A stretch of DNA of 36,425 bases from UBA4742 sp002403895 (GTDB lineage Bacteria > Actinomycetota > Acidimicrobiia > Acidimicrobiales > Acidimicrobilacustridaceae). The position numbers and the translations under genes were made by a program. The stretch spans positions 1 to 36,425 of the forward strand of contig DAISGD010000035.1 of the NCBI GenBank assembly GCA_036823295.1, read 5' to 3'. Below, in pieces: positions 25,117 through 32,757 of the stretch. Positions within the stretch are counted from its first letter, which is position 1; each line of letters starts with the position of its first letter. The notes below the pieces were generated by a model that had not been told where the DNA came from, ran no database searches, and saw only the letters and a list, made by a program, of their open reading frames with translations.

Positions 25117-27101
25117 AACGACGCCCCCACCCGGTTGCCCTCGATCACCGCGGCATGTGCACGGCGGGGTGCCACGCAGTCGCCGATGCGTTCCACGGTC
25201 ACCGCGGTACCGCCGTAACGGGCCTTCAGCTGGAAGTAGAGCTCGTCGGCCGGCGATCCGGGTACCGCCAGCACCACCCAGTCCGCCGTCTTGGGGGTGG
25301 TGACCCCGGTGGGGTGGTGCAGCACCTGCAACGCGCCGCCGTCCATGCCCACGATCACCGAGTCCGGGATCTGATCGATGCCCTTGCTCGAGGCCCGCAA
25401 CCACCAGTTCTCCATGTCCAGCGTGATGCCAAGATCCTGGCCGACGACCATGGCGGGGCTGAGGATCTCGACCGAGCAACCCCGGTCGGCCAACAGCTCG
25501 GCCACGCTGGTGGCCTGGTGGAACCCGACCTCGTCGATGACGATCACCCGGCCCTGCGGCGCAAAGCGACCGGTGACCACGTCGGTGGCGTCGATCACCG
25601 CCGTCTCCCCTGGTGCTGGCCCGCCGCCGCCGAGCGGCGGGGGCGCCCACCACGGCCGGGCCGGCACCGAACCGGTGGCCACCACCACCGCGTCGGGAGC
25701 GAACGCTTCGACCGACGCGGCCGTCACCTCGATCCCGAGCTGGAGCTCCACCCCGACGGCGGCGGCCTCGTGGACCTGGTTGCGCACGAGGTCGCCGAAC
25801 TCGGCCCGGTTGGGCACCCGAGCGGCCCAGCGGACCTGGCCGCCCGCTTCCTCGGCCCGCTCCTGGATCGTGACCTGGTGACCCGCCCGGGCGGCGGCGA
25901 TCCCCGCCTGCAGACCGGCGGGTCCGGCGCCCACCACCAACACCCGCTTGGGGGCGGACGGCCGCAGCGCGACGGGCTGGGCCTCGCGACCAGTGACGGG
26001 GTTCTCGATGCACCCCAGCCACCGGTTGAGGCCCATGCGGCCCACGCACTCCTGGTTGCACGACAGGCACAGGCGAATGTCGTGGTGGTTGCCCGAACGT
26101 GCCTTGGCCCCGAACTCGGCGTCGGCGATCTGGCCCCGCACGATGCCGATGAGGTCGGCGTGGCCCTGAGCCAGGGCCCGCTCGGCCTGCAGGGGATCCT
26201 TGAACCGGCCGACGCCGACGACGGGCAGGTCGACGGCCTTGCGCAGCGCAGATGGGATGAACATGGCGTACTCGGGCGGGATGTGCATCGACGCCTCGAT
26301 CATGAACAGCGAGGCGGTGGCCACCCCGATCGAGGTGTTGATGTAGTCGACCAGTCCTCGTTCCTCGACGGCCTGGGCCACCTCGACGGTCTCGTCGATG
26401 GTGATGCCGTGCTCGATGAGCTCGTCGCCGCACAAGCGGACCCCGAGGGCCAGGTCACGGCCGATGGCCTCGCGCACCGCGGCCACGATCCCGTGCAACA
26501 GTCGGGCCCGGTTCTCCAGGCTTCCCCCGTACTCGTCGGTCCTGGTGTTGGTGGCCCGGGACAGGAAGCCTCGCACGATCGACGAGTGCGAGCACTGCAA
26601 CTCGATGCCGTCGAAGCCACCTTCCTTGCACCGCGCCGCCACATCGGCGTAGCCGGCCACCATCTCGGCGATCTCGAGGTGGTCGATGGCCTTGGGCACC
26701 TCGCGGAACAGCGGGTCGGCCACCGGGGACGGACCCCACACCGGCAGGCGGGTGTACATGCTCGAGGCCTGGCCACCGTTGTGGTTGATCTGGGCGAAGA
26801 TCGGCACCCCGTGGGCATGGACCACCTCGGTGATGCGCTGGTAGCCGGGTAGGACCTCGGGACGGAACCCGTGGATCATCTTCTCGTAGGGCCAGTCGGT
26901 CGGGTGGACCGAGTGCTCCTCGGTGATGATGAGCCCGGCCCCACCGGCGGCCCGGGCCGCGTAGTAGGCGGCGTGCTGTTCGGATGGCATCCCGTGCTCG
27001 GCGTAGTTGGTCAGGTGGGCGGCGAACACGATGCGGTTGGCCACCGTCACCGGCCCGAGCTGGAGCGGACTGAACAGGTAGCGGTACTGACCTCCCGGCA
27101 T
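25113..27101 (-). CDS. Mycofactocin-system FadH/OYE-family oxidoreductase, type 2
   Basis: 662 residues in three parts. An OYE-type FMN barrel (about 1-340) has RIVFAAHLTNYAEHG, TNTRTDEYGGSLENR and VGVGRF. A 4Fe-4S site follows (CLSCNQECVGRMGLNRWLGC, about 345-365). The FAD/NAD(P) domain contains VLVVGAGPAGLQAGIAAARAG (about 390-410). This is the layout of 2,4-dienoyl-CoA reductase and trimethylamine dehydrogenase. Close relatives recur beside mycofactocin genes, probably oxidising or reducing a cofactor-linked substrate. It starts with TGATG coupling to the first oxidoreductase, and its end overlaps etfA, so passing electrons to this ETF is likely (trimethylamine dehydrogenase does so). The substrate is unknown. 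Confidence 0.9.
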   Translation of the reverse strand: MPGGQYRYLFSPLQLGPVTVANRIVFAAHLTNYAEHGMPSEQHAAYYAARAAGGAGLIITEEHSVHPTDWPYEKMIHGFRPEVLPGYQRITEVVHAHGVPIFAQINHNGGQASSMYTRLPVWGPSPVADPLFREVPKAIDHLEIAEMVAGYADVAARCKEGGFDGIELQCSHSSIVRGFLSRATNTRTDEYGGSLENRARLLHGIVAAVREAIGRDLALGVRLCGDELIEHGITIDETVEVAQAVEERGLVDYINTSIGVATASLFMIEASMHIPPEYAMFIPSALRKAVDLPVVGVGRFKDPLQAERALAQGHADLIGIVRGQIADAEFGAKARSGNHHDIRLCLSCNQECVGRMGLNRWLGCIENPVTGREAQPVALRPSAPKRVLVVGAGPAGLQAGIAAARAGHQVTIQERAEEAGGQVRWAARVPNRAEFGDLVRNQVHEAAAVGVELQLGIEVTAASVEAFAPDAVVVATGSVPARPWWAPPPLGGGGPAPGETAVIDATDVVTGRFAPQGRVIVIDEVGFHQATSVAELLADRGCSVEILSPAMVVGQDLGITLDMENWWLRASSKGIDQIPDSVIVGMDGGALQVLHHPTGVTTPKTADWVVLAVPGSPADELYFQLKARYGGTAVTVERIGDCVAPRRAHAAVIEGNRVGASL

Positions 27102-29053
27102 CAGCGCTCACCTTCCACGGCCAGGGCAGCCCGACGGCCTTCGAGGACCGCTTCGTAGATCGTGCGGGGGGCAACGGCGTCGCCGGCGCGGGGGTGGCGG
27201 CGACCGGCGGCCACCCACAGCTCCTCGTCGGGCAAGCGGGGTCCGGCGTCGATGAGGGCGGCAGTCTTGAGCTCGCGCTGCTCGCCGGTGAAGCGGTCCT
27301 CGACCACGACTCCGACGGCGCGGGCCTCACGTACGACGGCGCGCTTCACGAACGTGACTCCGGCGGCAGCCAGTCGAGTGTTCACCGGGGCCAGGTCACC
27401 CGAGCGGCTCAGAAGGGTGCCGACGATCAGGTCGGGGGTGACAAGCGTGACGTCGAGTCCATCGGCGGCAAGCAGCTCCGCCACCGAGGCGGCGATGGGG
27501 CCGCCGATGGGGTCCCAGATGACCACCGGTCCGGGCGGCAGCGACTCGACTCCCGTGCCGGTGCGGGCGGCGGCCAGGACCTCGTCGGCACCGATCACCA
27601 CGGCGTCGTCGCTGATCTCGTAGGTGGGCACGCCGGGCTGGCTCCCCGTGGCCAGCACGACGTGCTCGTCCTCGCCGAGCTCGGTTGGGTTGACCTCGCG
27701 GTCGAGTTCCACGGTGACGCCCAGCCGATCACACTCCGTGGTGAGCCAGTCGGCGATGGCCGCCAGCTGATGGCGGCCCGACCCCTGGGCGGCCACCCGC
27801 ACCATCCCCCCGGTTTCGGTGGCCCGGTCGATGACGGTCACCCGGTGGCCGCGACCGGCAGCAACCCGGGCGCACTCCAGCCCAGCCACGCCGGCGCCGA
27901 CGACGGTGAGTTCGACGGGATGGCGGGCGACGCCGGACGGGTCGGGCTCGGTGGTCTCGTAGCCGGCTCCGGGCTCGACGACGCAGGTCACCAACGGGTT
28001 GCGGGCGTCGCGCACCTTGCACGTCTGGTTGCACAAGATGCACGGGCGGATCCGTTCGGTCTGGCCGGCGGCAGCCTTGTTGACCAGGTCGGGATCGGCG
28101 ATCTGCGCACGGGTCATCTCCACGCCGTCACACCGATCGTCACCGAGGGCCCACTCGGCCTGTCCCACCTCGATGATCGAGCCCTGGGCGAACACCGGAA
28201 CCCGCCCAGCGACCGCGGCGCGGATCTGGGCGGTGAGGTCGAAATTGAACCCGGGCGCGTCGTGGCCGTCGGGCCGGGTGGCCTGCACCGAGAAGATGCC
28301 GCCGCGCACCACGACCAGGTAGTCGACCCACGGCACCAGCTGGGCCGCGATCTCGGCGGCGGCGTCGGGCACGATGCCGGCCCAGGGGGCCAGCTCGTCG
28401 CATGAAAGGCGCAGCCCGACGAGGCCCCCACCGGCCCCGGCCCGCACCGCGTGGAGCACCTCCCGGGCGAAGCGCAAGCGGTCAGTACCGTAGGCGTCAC
28501 CGCGCTGGTTGGTCAGCCCGGACAGGAACTGGCGCACCACGCTGTTCTGCCCGGCGTTGATCTCGACCCCGTCCAGTCCGGCGCGCATGGCCGACTCGGC
28601 CGCCTCGCCGAACCCCCGCACCACGGCGTCGATGTCCTCGGGCTCCATGACCTTGGGCATCTCGCGGGTGTTGACCTCGGGCACGCCGCTCGGGGCCCAC
28701 AACGGCCGCTGGCTGTAGGCCGACGATCCCTGTCCCCCGGTGTGGCCGATGGCGGCCAGGGCAAGGGCGCCGTGTCGGTGAGCGACCTGGGCCAGGCCCC
28801 GCCAACCCGGCCCGCACTCGCTGGCCAGCGGGCAGCGCTCATAGGGCCAGTCGGACTCGTGGACGGACGCCTCCTCGGCCACGATGACCCCCGCCCCACC
28901 GGCGGCGCGGCGCTCGTAGTAGGCGAGATGGCGCTCAGACAGCGAGCGATCCCAGCCGAGGTTCGTCTCGTGGGGGCCGAACAGGACGCGGTTGCGCGCC
29001 TCGCGGTCGCGCAACGGCAACGGTTCGAGAAGCCTCACGTCGTCGAGTTTCAC
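27101..29053 (-). CDS. Mycofactocin-system FadH/OYE-family oxidoreductase, type 1
   Basis: 650 residues from the GTG at 29053 (VKLDDVRLLEPLPLRD), where similarity to the OYE barrel begins (RNRVLFGPHETNLG); the longer frame upstream looks non-coding. The FMN barrel is followed by the 4Fe-4S site CILCNQTCKVRDARNPLVTC (about 345-365) and a second nucleotide domain from about 385 (LTVVGAGVAGLECARVAAGRG). It is a paralog of the next gene, with the same domain order but clearly divergent, suggesting two subunits or two substrates. It is the first gene of the operon running through etfA, fixC-like, fixX-like, etfB and mftE. The promoter should lie in the 191-base divergent gap to the right. Confidence 0.9.
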   Translation of the reverse strand: MKLDDVRLLEPLPLRDREARNRVLFGPHETNLGWDRSLSERHLAYYERRAAGGAGVIVAEEASVHESDWPYERCPLASECGPGWRGLAQVAHRHGALALAAIGHTGGQGSSAYSQRPLWAPSGVPEVNTREMPKVMEPEDIDAVVRGFGEAAESAMRAGLDGVEINAGQNSVVRQFLSGLTNQRGDAYGTDRLRFAREVLHAVRAGAGGGLVGLRLSCDELAPWAGIVPDAAAEIAAQLVPWVDYLVVVRGGIFSVQATRPDGHDAPGFNFDLTAQIRAAVAGRVPVFAQGSIIEVGQAEWALGDDRCDGVEMTRAQIADPDLVNKAAAGQTERIRPCILCNQTCKVRDARNPLVTCVVEPGAGYETTEPDPSGVARHPVELTVVGAGVAGLECARVAAGRGHRVTVIDRATETGGMVRVAAQGSGRHQLAAIADWLTTECDRLGVTVELDREVNPTELGEDEHVVLATGSQPGVPTYEISDDAVVIGADEVLAAARTGTGVESLPPGPVVIWDPIGGPIAASVAELLAADGLDVTLVTPDLIVGTLLSRSGDLAPVNTRLAAAGVTFVKRAVVREARAVGVVVEDRFTGEQRELKTAALIDAGPRLPDEELWVAAGRRHPRAGDAVAPRTIYEAVLEGRRAALAVEGER

Positions 29054-29148
29054 ACGCCGCCCGATGCCTTCCCAATCCAACGAACGACGCCGACCACCTA
29101 CCGCCCAACCCAACGGACGCGGCCGCCCAACCACCGGGCCATCTCGAC

Positions 29149-29196
29149 AATCGGCGTAGGAGACGGTCGCCAGGGCGACCGTTCGCAGCGCCGGTT
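29149..29196 (+). repeat. Dispersed palindromic element, copy 2
   Basis: The inner arms ACGGTCGCC (29163-29171) and GGCGACCGT (29174-29182) are perfect. Outer pairing includes CGGCG (29152-29156) with CGCCG (29189-29193) and, beyond the element, ATCTCGA/TCGAGAT (29141-29147 and 29196-29202). It matches 8667-8714 on the opposite strand at 38 of 48 positions without gaps. It lies in the 191-base divergent gap between an oxidoreductase and a glycosyltransferase gene, so it cannot simply be a terminator. Confidence 0.8.
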
Positions 29197-29244
29197 CGAG
29201 ATCTTGGGGCCGATCGCCTCCCGAACGCGAGCTAGAACAACAGG

Positions 29245-30387
29245 GTGCGGATCCTGTTCACCTTCGCCGGCGGTAGCGGCCACTTCGAACCGCTGACCCC
29301 GATTGCCCGAGCGGCCGGGGCGGCGGGTCACGAGGTTGCCGTCGTCGGTCGACCGGCCATGGTCCCGGCGATCGAGCAGGCCGGCTTCACCGCCTTCGCC
29401 ACCGGGTCGGACGCGGCCAGCGGGCCCACGATTACCCCGCTGCTGGAGCTCAGCGCCGAGCGTGAGGATCGGGTCCTTCGCGACGGCTTCGCCCGATGGA
29501 TCGCCCGGGAACGGGCAGCCGGCATCCTGGCGTTGTGCGCCGAATGGCAGCCCGACGTCATCGTGGGCGACGAAGTCGACTTCGGCGCCATGGTGGCCGC
29601 TGAACGACTCAGGATTCCGCAGGCGACGGTGATCGTCACCGCCGCCGGCTCGTTCGTCCGATCCGTGGTGGTGGCCGAAGCGCTCAACGAACTGCGCGCC
29701 GAACACGGCTTGCCTCCCGACCCGGAGCTGCTCATGCTCAGCCGGTACCTCGTGCTGTCGCCGGTCCCGCCCAGCTTCCGCGACCCCGCCTTTCCGCTGC
29801 CAGCAACGGCCCACGCCATCCGTCCGGCGGCGCTCGACCCCCGACCCGGAGATGCCCTGCCCCCCTGGGTCGAGGAGCTGGACGGTGCACCCACTGTGTG
29901 GCTCTCGCTCGGGACGGTCTTCAATCTCGAATCCGGCGACCTGTTTCCTCGCGTGCTCGCCGGATTGCAGGACCTGCCCATCAACGTCGTCGTCACGGTG
30001 GGGCGCCAGCTCGATCCGGGTCACCTCGGCCCGCAACCGGCCAACGTCCACATCGAGCGCTACCTTTCGCAGTCGCTGCTCCTTCCCCAGTGCGACCTGG
30101 TGGTGTCCCACGGCGGCTCGGGGAGCGTGATCGGCGCCCTGGCCTACGGCATGCCACTGGTAGTGCTGCCCATGGGCGCCGATCAGCCATTGAACGCGGC
30201 ACGAGCGGAGGCACTCGGCGTAGCCCGGGTGCTGGATGCGGTCCGCGCCTCGCCGGAGCTGGTGCAAACGGCGGTGGGCGAGGTCCTGGCCAACCCGTCC
30301 TACCGGCAGGCAGCGGGTCGCATTCGGGACGAGATCGCCGCGCTCCCAGGACCGGCCCACGCCGTCACCCTGCTCGAACGGCTATGA
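29245..30387 (+). CDS. Glycosyltransferase, GT1/UGT-like
   Basis: 380 residues from a GTG (MRILFTFAGGSGHFEPLTPIARAAGAAGHEV), a GT-B fold of the macrolide/UGT type with the N-terminal glycine-rich loop and His. The C-terminal half has WLSLGTVFNLE, then HIERYLSQSLLLPQCDLVVSHGGSGSVIGALAYGMPLVVLPMGADQPLNAARAEALGVARVL, the nucleotide-sugar signature with His-Gly-Gly and DQ. It is the only plus-strand gene inside the mycofactocin island, diverges from the OYE operon and overlaps the end of mftBC by six bases tail to tail. It is distinct from MftF (GT2). Whether it acts on mycofactocin or something else cannot be told. Confidence 0.9.
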   Translation: MRILFTFAGGSGHFEPLTPIARAAGAAGHEVAVVGRPAMVPAIEQAGFTAFATGSDAASGPTITPLLELSAEREDRVLRDGFARWIARERAAGILALCAEWQPDVIVGDEVDFGAMVAAERLRIPQATVIVTAAGSFVRSVVVAEALNELRAEHGLPPDPELLMLSRYLVLSPVPPSFRDPAFPLPATAHAIRPAALDPRPGDALPPWVEELDGAPTVWLSLGTVFNLESGDLFPRVLAGLQDLPINVVVTVGRQLDPGHLGPQPANVHIERYLSQSLLLPQCDLVVSHGGSGSVIGALAYGMPLVVLPMGADQPLNAARAEALGVARVLDAVRASPELVQTAVGEVLANPSYRQAAGRIRDEIAALPGPAHAVTLLERL

Positions 30388-31896
30388 GACCGCCTTGCGG
30401 CCGAACGACACCGGGGCCCACGAATGGTCGGTCCCGGTGTTCACCGGCACCATGACCACCGCGGTGCCGGCCAACGCCGTCTCGCCGTGGCCCTTCACAC
30501 ACTCAGGATCGGGCCCGTCGAGGGGCAGGCCGGTGAAGAACTTCGTCGCCATGCAGCCGCCCTGGCACGCGTCGTAGCTACCGCACGAGGCGCAGGCGCC
30601 CGCCGATTGCGGCTGACGGAGTTCGGCGAACAACCTCGAGCCGGTCCACACCTGACCGAAGCCCCCCGGGTCGTGGACCGATCCGGCCTTGAACTCGTCG
30701 TGCAGGACGAACGGGCAGGCGTAGACGTCGCCCACCGGGTCGATGAGACACACCACCCGACCGGCGCCGCACAAGTTGAGGCCGGGCAACGCCTCACCCA
30801 GGGCCGAGAGATGAAAGAACGAGTCGCCGGTGAGCACGTGGGGACGCTCGAGCAGCCAGTGGTAGAGGTGGCGCTGCTGATCCTGGGTGGGGTGCAACTG
30901 GTGCCAGGACTCGGCGCCCCGACCCGAGGGTCGGAAGCGCGTGAGCCGCAGCTCCGCTCCGTAGGCCTCGGCCAGGGCCTCGAAGCCATCGAGTTGCTCG
31001 ACGTTGTCGCGGGTCATGACGACGCTGATCTTGAACGGCCCGAAGCGGGCATCACGGAGGTGGTCCATGGCCCGGCGAGCCTTGGCGTGGCTGCCCTCGC
31101 CCCGAACCGCGTCGTTGGTCGCCTCGTCGATCCCGTCCAGGCTGATCTGGACGTCGACGTAGTCCATGGCGGCAAGGCGCCGGGCCTTGTCGGCCGTCAT
31201 GAGTCCCCCGTTGGTCGAGAACTTGACCCCGACCGCCCGCGACACGCAGTACTCGACCACCTCGAAGAAGTCGGGGCGCAACATGGGCTCGCCCCCGCCG
31301 ATGTTCACGTAGAACACGCCGAGGTCGTGGAGGTCGTCCACGATCTTGAACATCTCTTCGGTCGTGAGCTCGAGCGGATCACGACGACCCGACGAGCTGA
31401 GACAGTGGACGCACTGCAGGTTGCAGGCGTACGTCCACTCCCAGGTCAAGCAGATGGGGGCGTTGAGTCCGGCCTTGAGCTGGTCGCCCATACTGGTCCC
31501 CCGGGTGGGCGGGGCCTCGAGTGTGCCGTCGACCCATGACGGGAACACAGGCGGATCGGCGACGAATCCAGCGCCGAGCTCGGCGGGCGCCGCTCCGGTG
31601 GTCTCGGTCAGGAAGCCTGACCGAGTCAGCGACCCCAGCGCCTTTTCGAAACTGGACCAGCGCCCGGCATCGATGCTGGCGGCGTCGTAGGCGGCCCGCG
31701 CCGACCGATGGCGGCCGATGTCCTGCACCAAGGTGACCAACTCCGGGGCGCGCAACAGGGTGAGGCGTCGGTTGCCGTAGTGGTAGGCCAGCGCGCCGAA
31801 CGGCTCGGGACGGAGCGCGACCTGGGGATCGAGCCGGTACCGGGCATGGGGGTCGAACGTGGGCGTGGTGACGATGGTGACCGTATCGAGCGTCAT
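30382..31896 (-). CDS. mftC: MftB-MftC fusion: mycofactocin chaperone joined to radical SAM maturase
   Basis: One open frame of 504 residues from the ATG at 31896. Residues about 15-97 are an MftB-type recognition domain (YRLDPQVALRPEPFGALAY, LTRSGFL). About 98-135 is a Pro/Gly-rich linker. From 136 it is MftC: the SAM cluster CX3CX2C at Cys158, 162 and 165 (TYACNLQCVHC), then NIGGGEPMLR, and auxiliary-cluster cysteines in LCGAGRVVCL, YACPF, GACASCGSYDACQGGCM and PDPEC. MftC decarboxylates and cyclises the C-terminal Val-Tyr of MftA; MftB presents the precursor. These are normally separate proteins. An internal ATG at 31491 (residue 136) has GGGGGA seven bases before it, so free MftC could also be made. 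Confidence 0.93.
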   Translation of the reverse strand: MTLDTVTIVTTPTFDPHARYRLDPQVALRPEPFGALAYHYGNRRLTLLRAPELVTLVQDIGRHRSARAAYDAASIDAGRWSSFEKALGSLTRSGFLTETTGAAPAELGAGFVADPPVFPSWVDGTLEAPPTRGTSMGDQLKAGLNAPICLTWEWTYACNLQCVHCLSSSGRRDPLELTTEEMFKIVDDLHDLGVFYVNIGGGEPMLRPDFFEVVEYCVSRAVGVKFSTNGGLMTADKARRLAAMDYVDVQISLDGIDEATNDAVRGEGSHAKARRAMDHLRDARFGPFKISVVMTRDNVEQLDGFEALAEAYGAELRLTRFRPSGRGAESWHQLHPTQDQQRHLYHWLLERPHVLTGDSFFHLSALGEALPGLNLCGAGRVVCLIDPVGDVYACPFVLHDEFKAGSVHDPGGFGQVWTGSRLFAELRQPQSAGACASCGSYDACQGGCMATKFFTGLPLDGPDPECVKGHGETALAGTAVVMVPVNTGTDHSWAPVSFGRKAVS

Positions 31897-31933
31897 GGGT
31901 TCGAGCGTGCGGGTGTCGATGGCCGCCGGCAGC

Positions 31934-32074
31934 TCAGTAGACGCCGCACATGCCGTCGATGGACACCTCTTCGACCAAGAGTTCTTCCTCGACCGGTTCG
32001 GACTCGAGGTGCTCGTTCTGCTCGGCGGTCTCGGCGGTCTCGGCGGTCTCGGCAACGGTGGCGGTGTCGTCCAT
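31934..32074 (-). CDS. mftA: Mycofactocin precursor peptide MftA
   Basis: 46 residues ending IDGMCGVY, the invariant mycofactocin core with the C-terminal Val-Tyr that becomes the cofactor. The acidic leader contains LVEEVSIDG just before the core, as in other MftA peptides, and an N-terminal run of three ETA units encoded by a perfect nine-base repeat. AAAGGA lies before the ATG. The gene follows the ferric-reductase-like gene after 56 bases and precedes mftBC by 37 bases. A small hairpin (CCGCCT-CGGC-AGGCGG, 32098-32113) lies in the upstream gap. Its short length means it is easily missed by automatic gene calling. Confidence 0.97.
   Translation of the reverse strand: MDDTATVAETAETAETAEQNEHLESEPVEEELLVEEVSIDGMCGVY
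32028..32055 (-). repeat. 9-bp tandem repeat in the MftA leader
   Basis: On the minus strand the unit GCCGAGACC occurs three times in a row, encoding Ala-Glu-Thr units. The unit keeps the frame. It shortens or lengthens only the acidic N-terminal leader and does not touch the core. Boundaries are accurate to within a few bases. Confidence 0.85.
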
Positions 32075-32097
32075 AGGAGTCCTTTCGGCCGTTCGAT

Positions 32098-32113
32098 CCG
32101 CCTCGGCAGGCGG
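32098..32113. promoter_or_regulatory. Small hairpin in the gap before mftA
   Basis: CCGCCT-CGGC-AGGCGG forms a six-base stem with a four-base loop, 24 bases upstream of the mftA ATG and 18 bases after the ferric-reductase-like stop. With no T run it is not a strong terminator. It may mark RNA processing or stability that lets mftA be expressed differently from the genes before it. Confidence 0.4.
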
Positions 32114-32130
32114 CAGTGGGCAACCGCTCG

Positions 32131-32757
32131 TCACCCTACTCGGGGGTCTCCCAGCCCAGCTCCGATCAGCGGCCGCCCACCCGGCCGGGCCGTGGTCGAC
32201 GGCGGAACCGGGGTGGCCCCGGGCCCGCGCTCGGCGCTGATGCTCACGACCTTGCGCAACGTCATCAGGGTCGTCACCGCCACCAACACCAGTGAGCCCC
32301 ACGCCACCACCGGCTCCCTCAGGTCGGTCCCGGTCGTCACCGCGTGCACCGCCATGGCCCAGGCGGCCACATAAGAGAAGAGGTGAACGCCATGCCAGAT
32401 CTTGCGGGGCAGCCAGCGCTTCGCCATCGAGGTCGCCTCCACCGCCAGCAGGATCCAGAGTCCCAGCACCCCCAGGGCGATGCCGAGACGGCTGTAGCTG
32501 GCGGAGAAGGGAACGACGATGTTGATCAGCTCGATGTGCGCCTTGCGATCCATCAGGAGGCTGACGATGTGGAGCACCAAGGCGCCGAGGCCGATGCCAC
32601 CCAGGTAGGGGTGCAGGTCCAGGAGCCAGCGCCGGGCTCGCGCCCGCTGCACGAGGCGCGTGGACACGACGGTGCCCCACACCATGGTCAGGGTGAGGAA
32701 GGCCCACGACGTGAGGGCGCTGGCTCGGGTGAGATACCACCACATGGTGTTGGTCAT
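32131..32757 (-). CDS. Ferric-reductase-like heme b membrane protein
   Basis: 208 residues with about five membrane helices. Paired histidines on two helices suit heme b binding: HPYLGGIGLGALVLHIVSLL and WHGVHLFSYVAAWAMAVHAV. No FAD/NAD domain follows, so it resembles the short ferric-reductase/MsrQ-type electron conduits that pass electrons across the membrane to a partner. The start overlaps the ApbE stop (ATGA), so these two are coupled. The tail after about 180 is Pro/Gly-rich. mftA follows after 56 bases on the same strand, raising the possibility of cotranscription with the mycofactocin genes. Confidence 0.85.
   Translation of the reverse strand: MTNTMWWYLTRASALTSWAFLTLTMVWGTVVSTRLVQRARARRWLLDLHPYLGGIGLGALVLHIVSLLMDRKAHIELINIVVPFSASYSRLGIALGVLGLWILLAVEATSMAKRWLPRKIWHGVHLFSYVAAWAMAVHAVTTGTDLREPVVAWGSLVLVAVTTLMTLRKVVSISAERGPGATPVPPSTTARPGGRPLIGAGLGDPRVG

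Noticed and set aside
24163..26433. A 756-codon open frame on the minus strand covering etfA and part of the upstream oxidoreductase
   Set aside because: Only the last 317 codons carry ETF alpha features; the rest is an Arg/Gly/Pro-rich out-of-frame reading of the OYE-type gene. The GTG at 25116, overlapping that gene's stop, is taken as the start.
25113..29053. The two OYE-type flavoproteins as possible MftD
   Set aside because: They have the OYE barrel, 4Fe-4S and FAD domains of the FadH family, whereas MftD resembles single-domain FMN lactate dehydrogenases. Functional replacement remains only a hypothesis.
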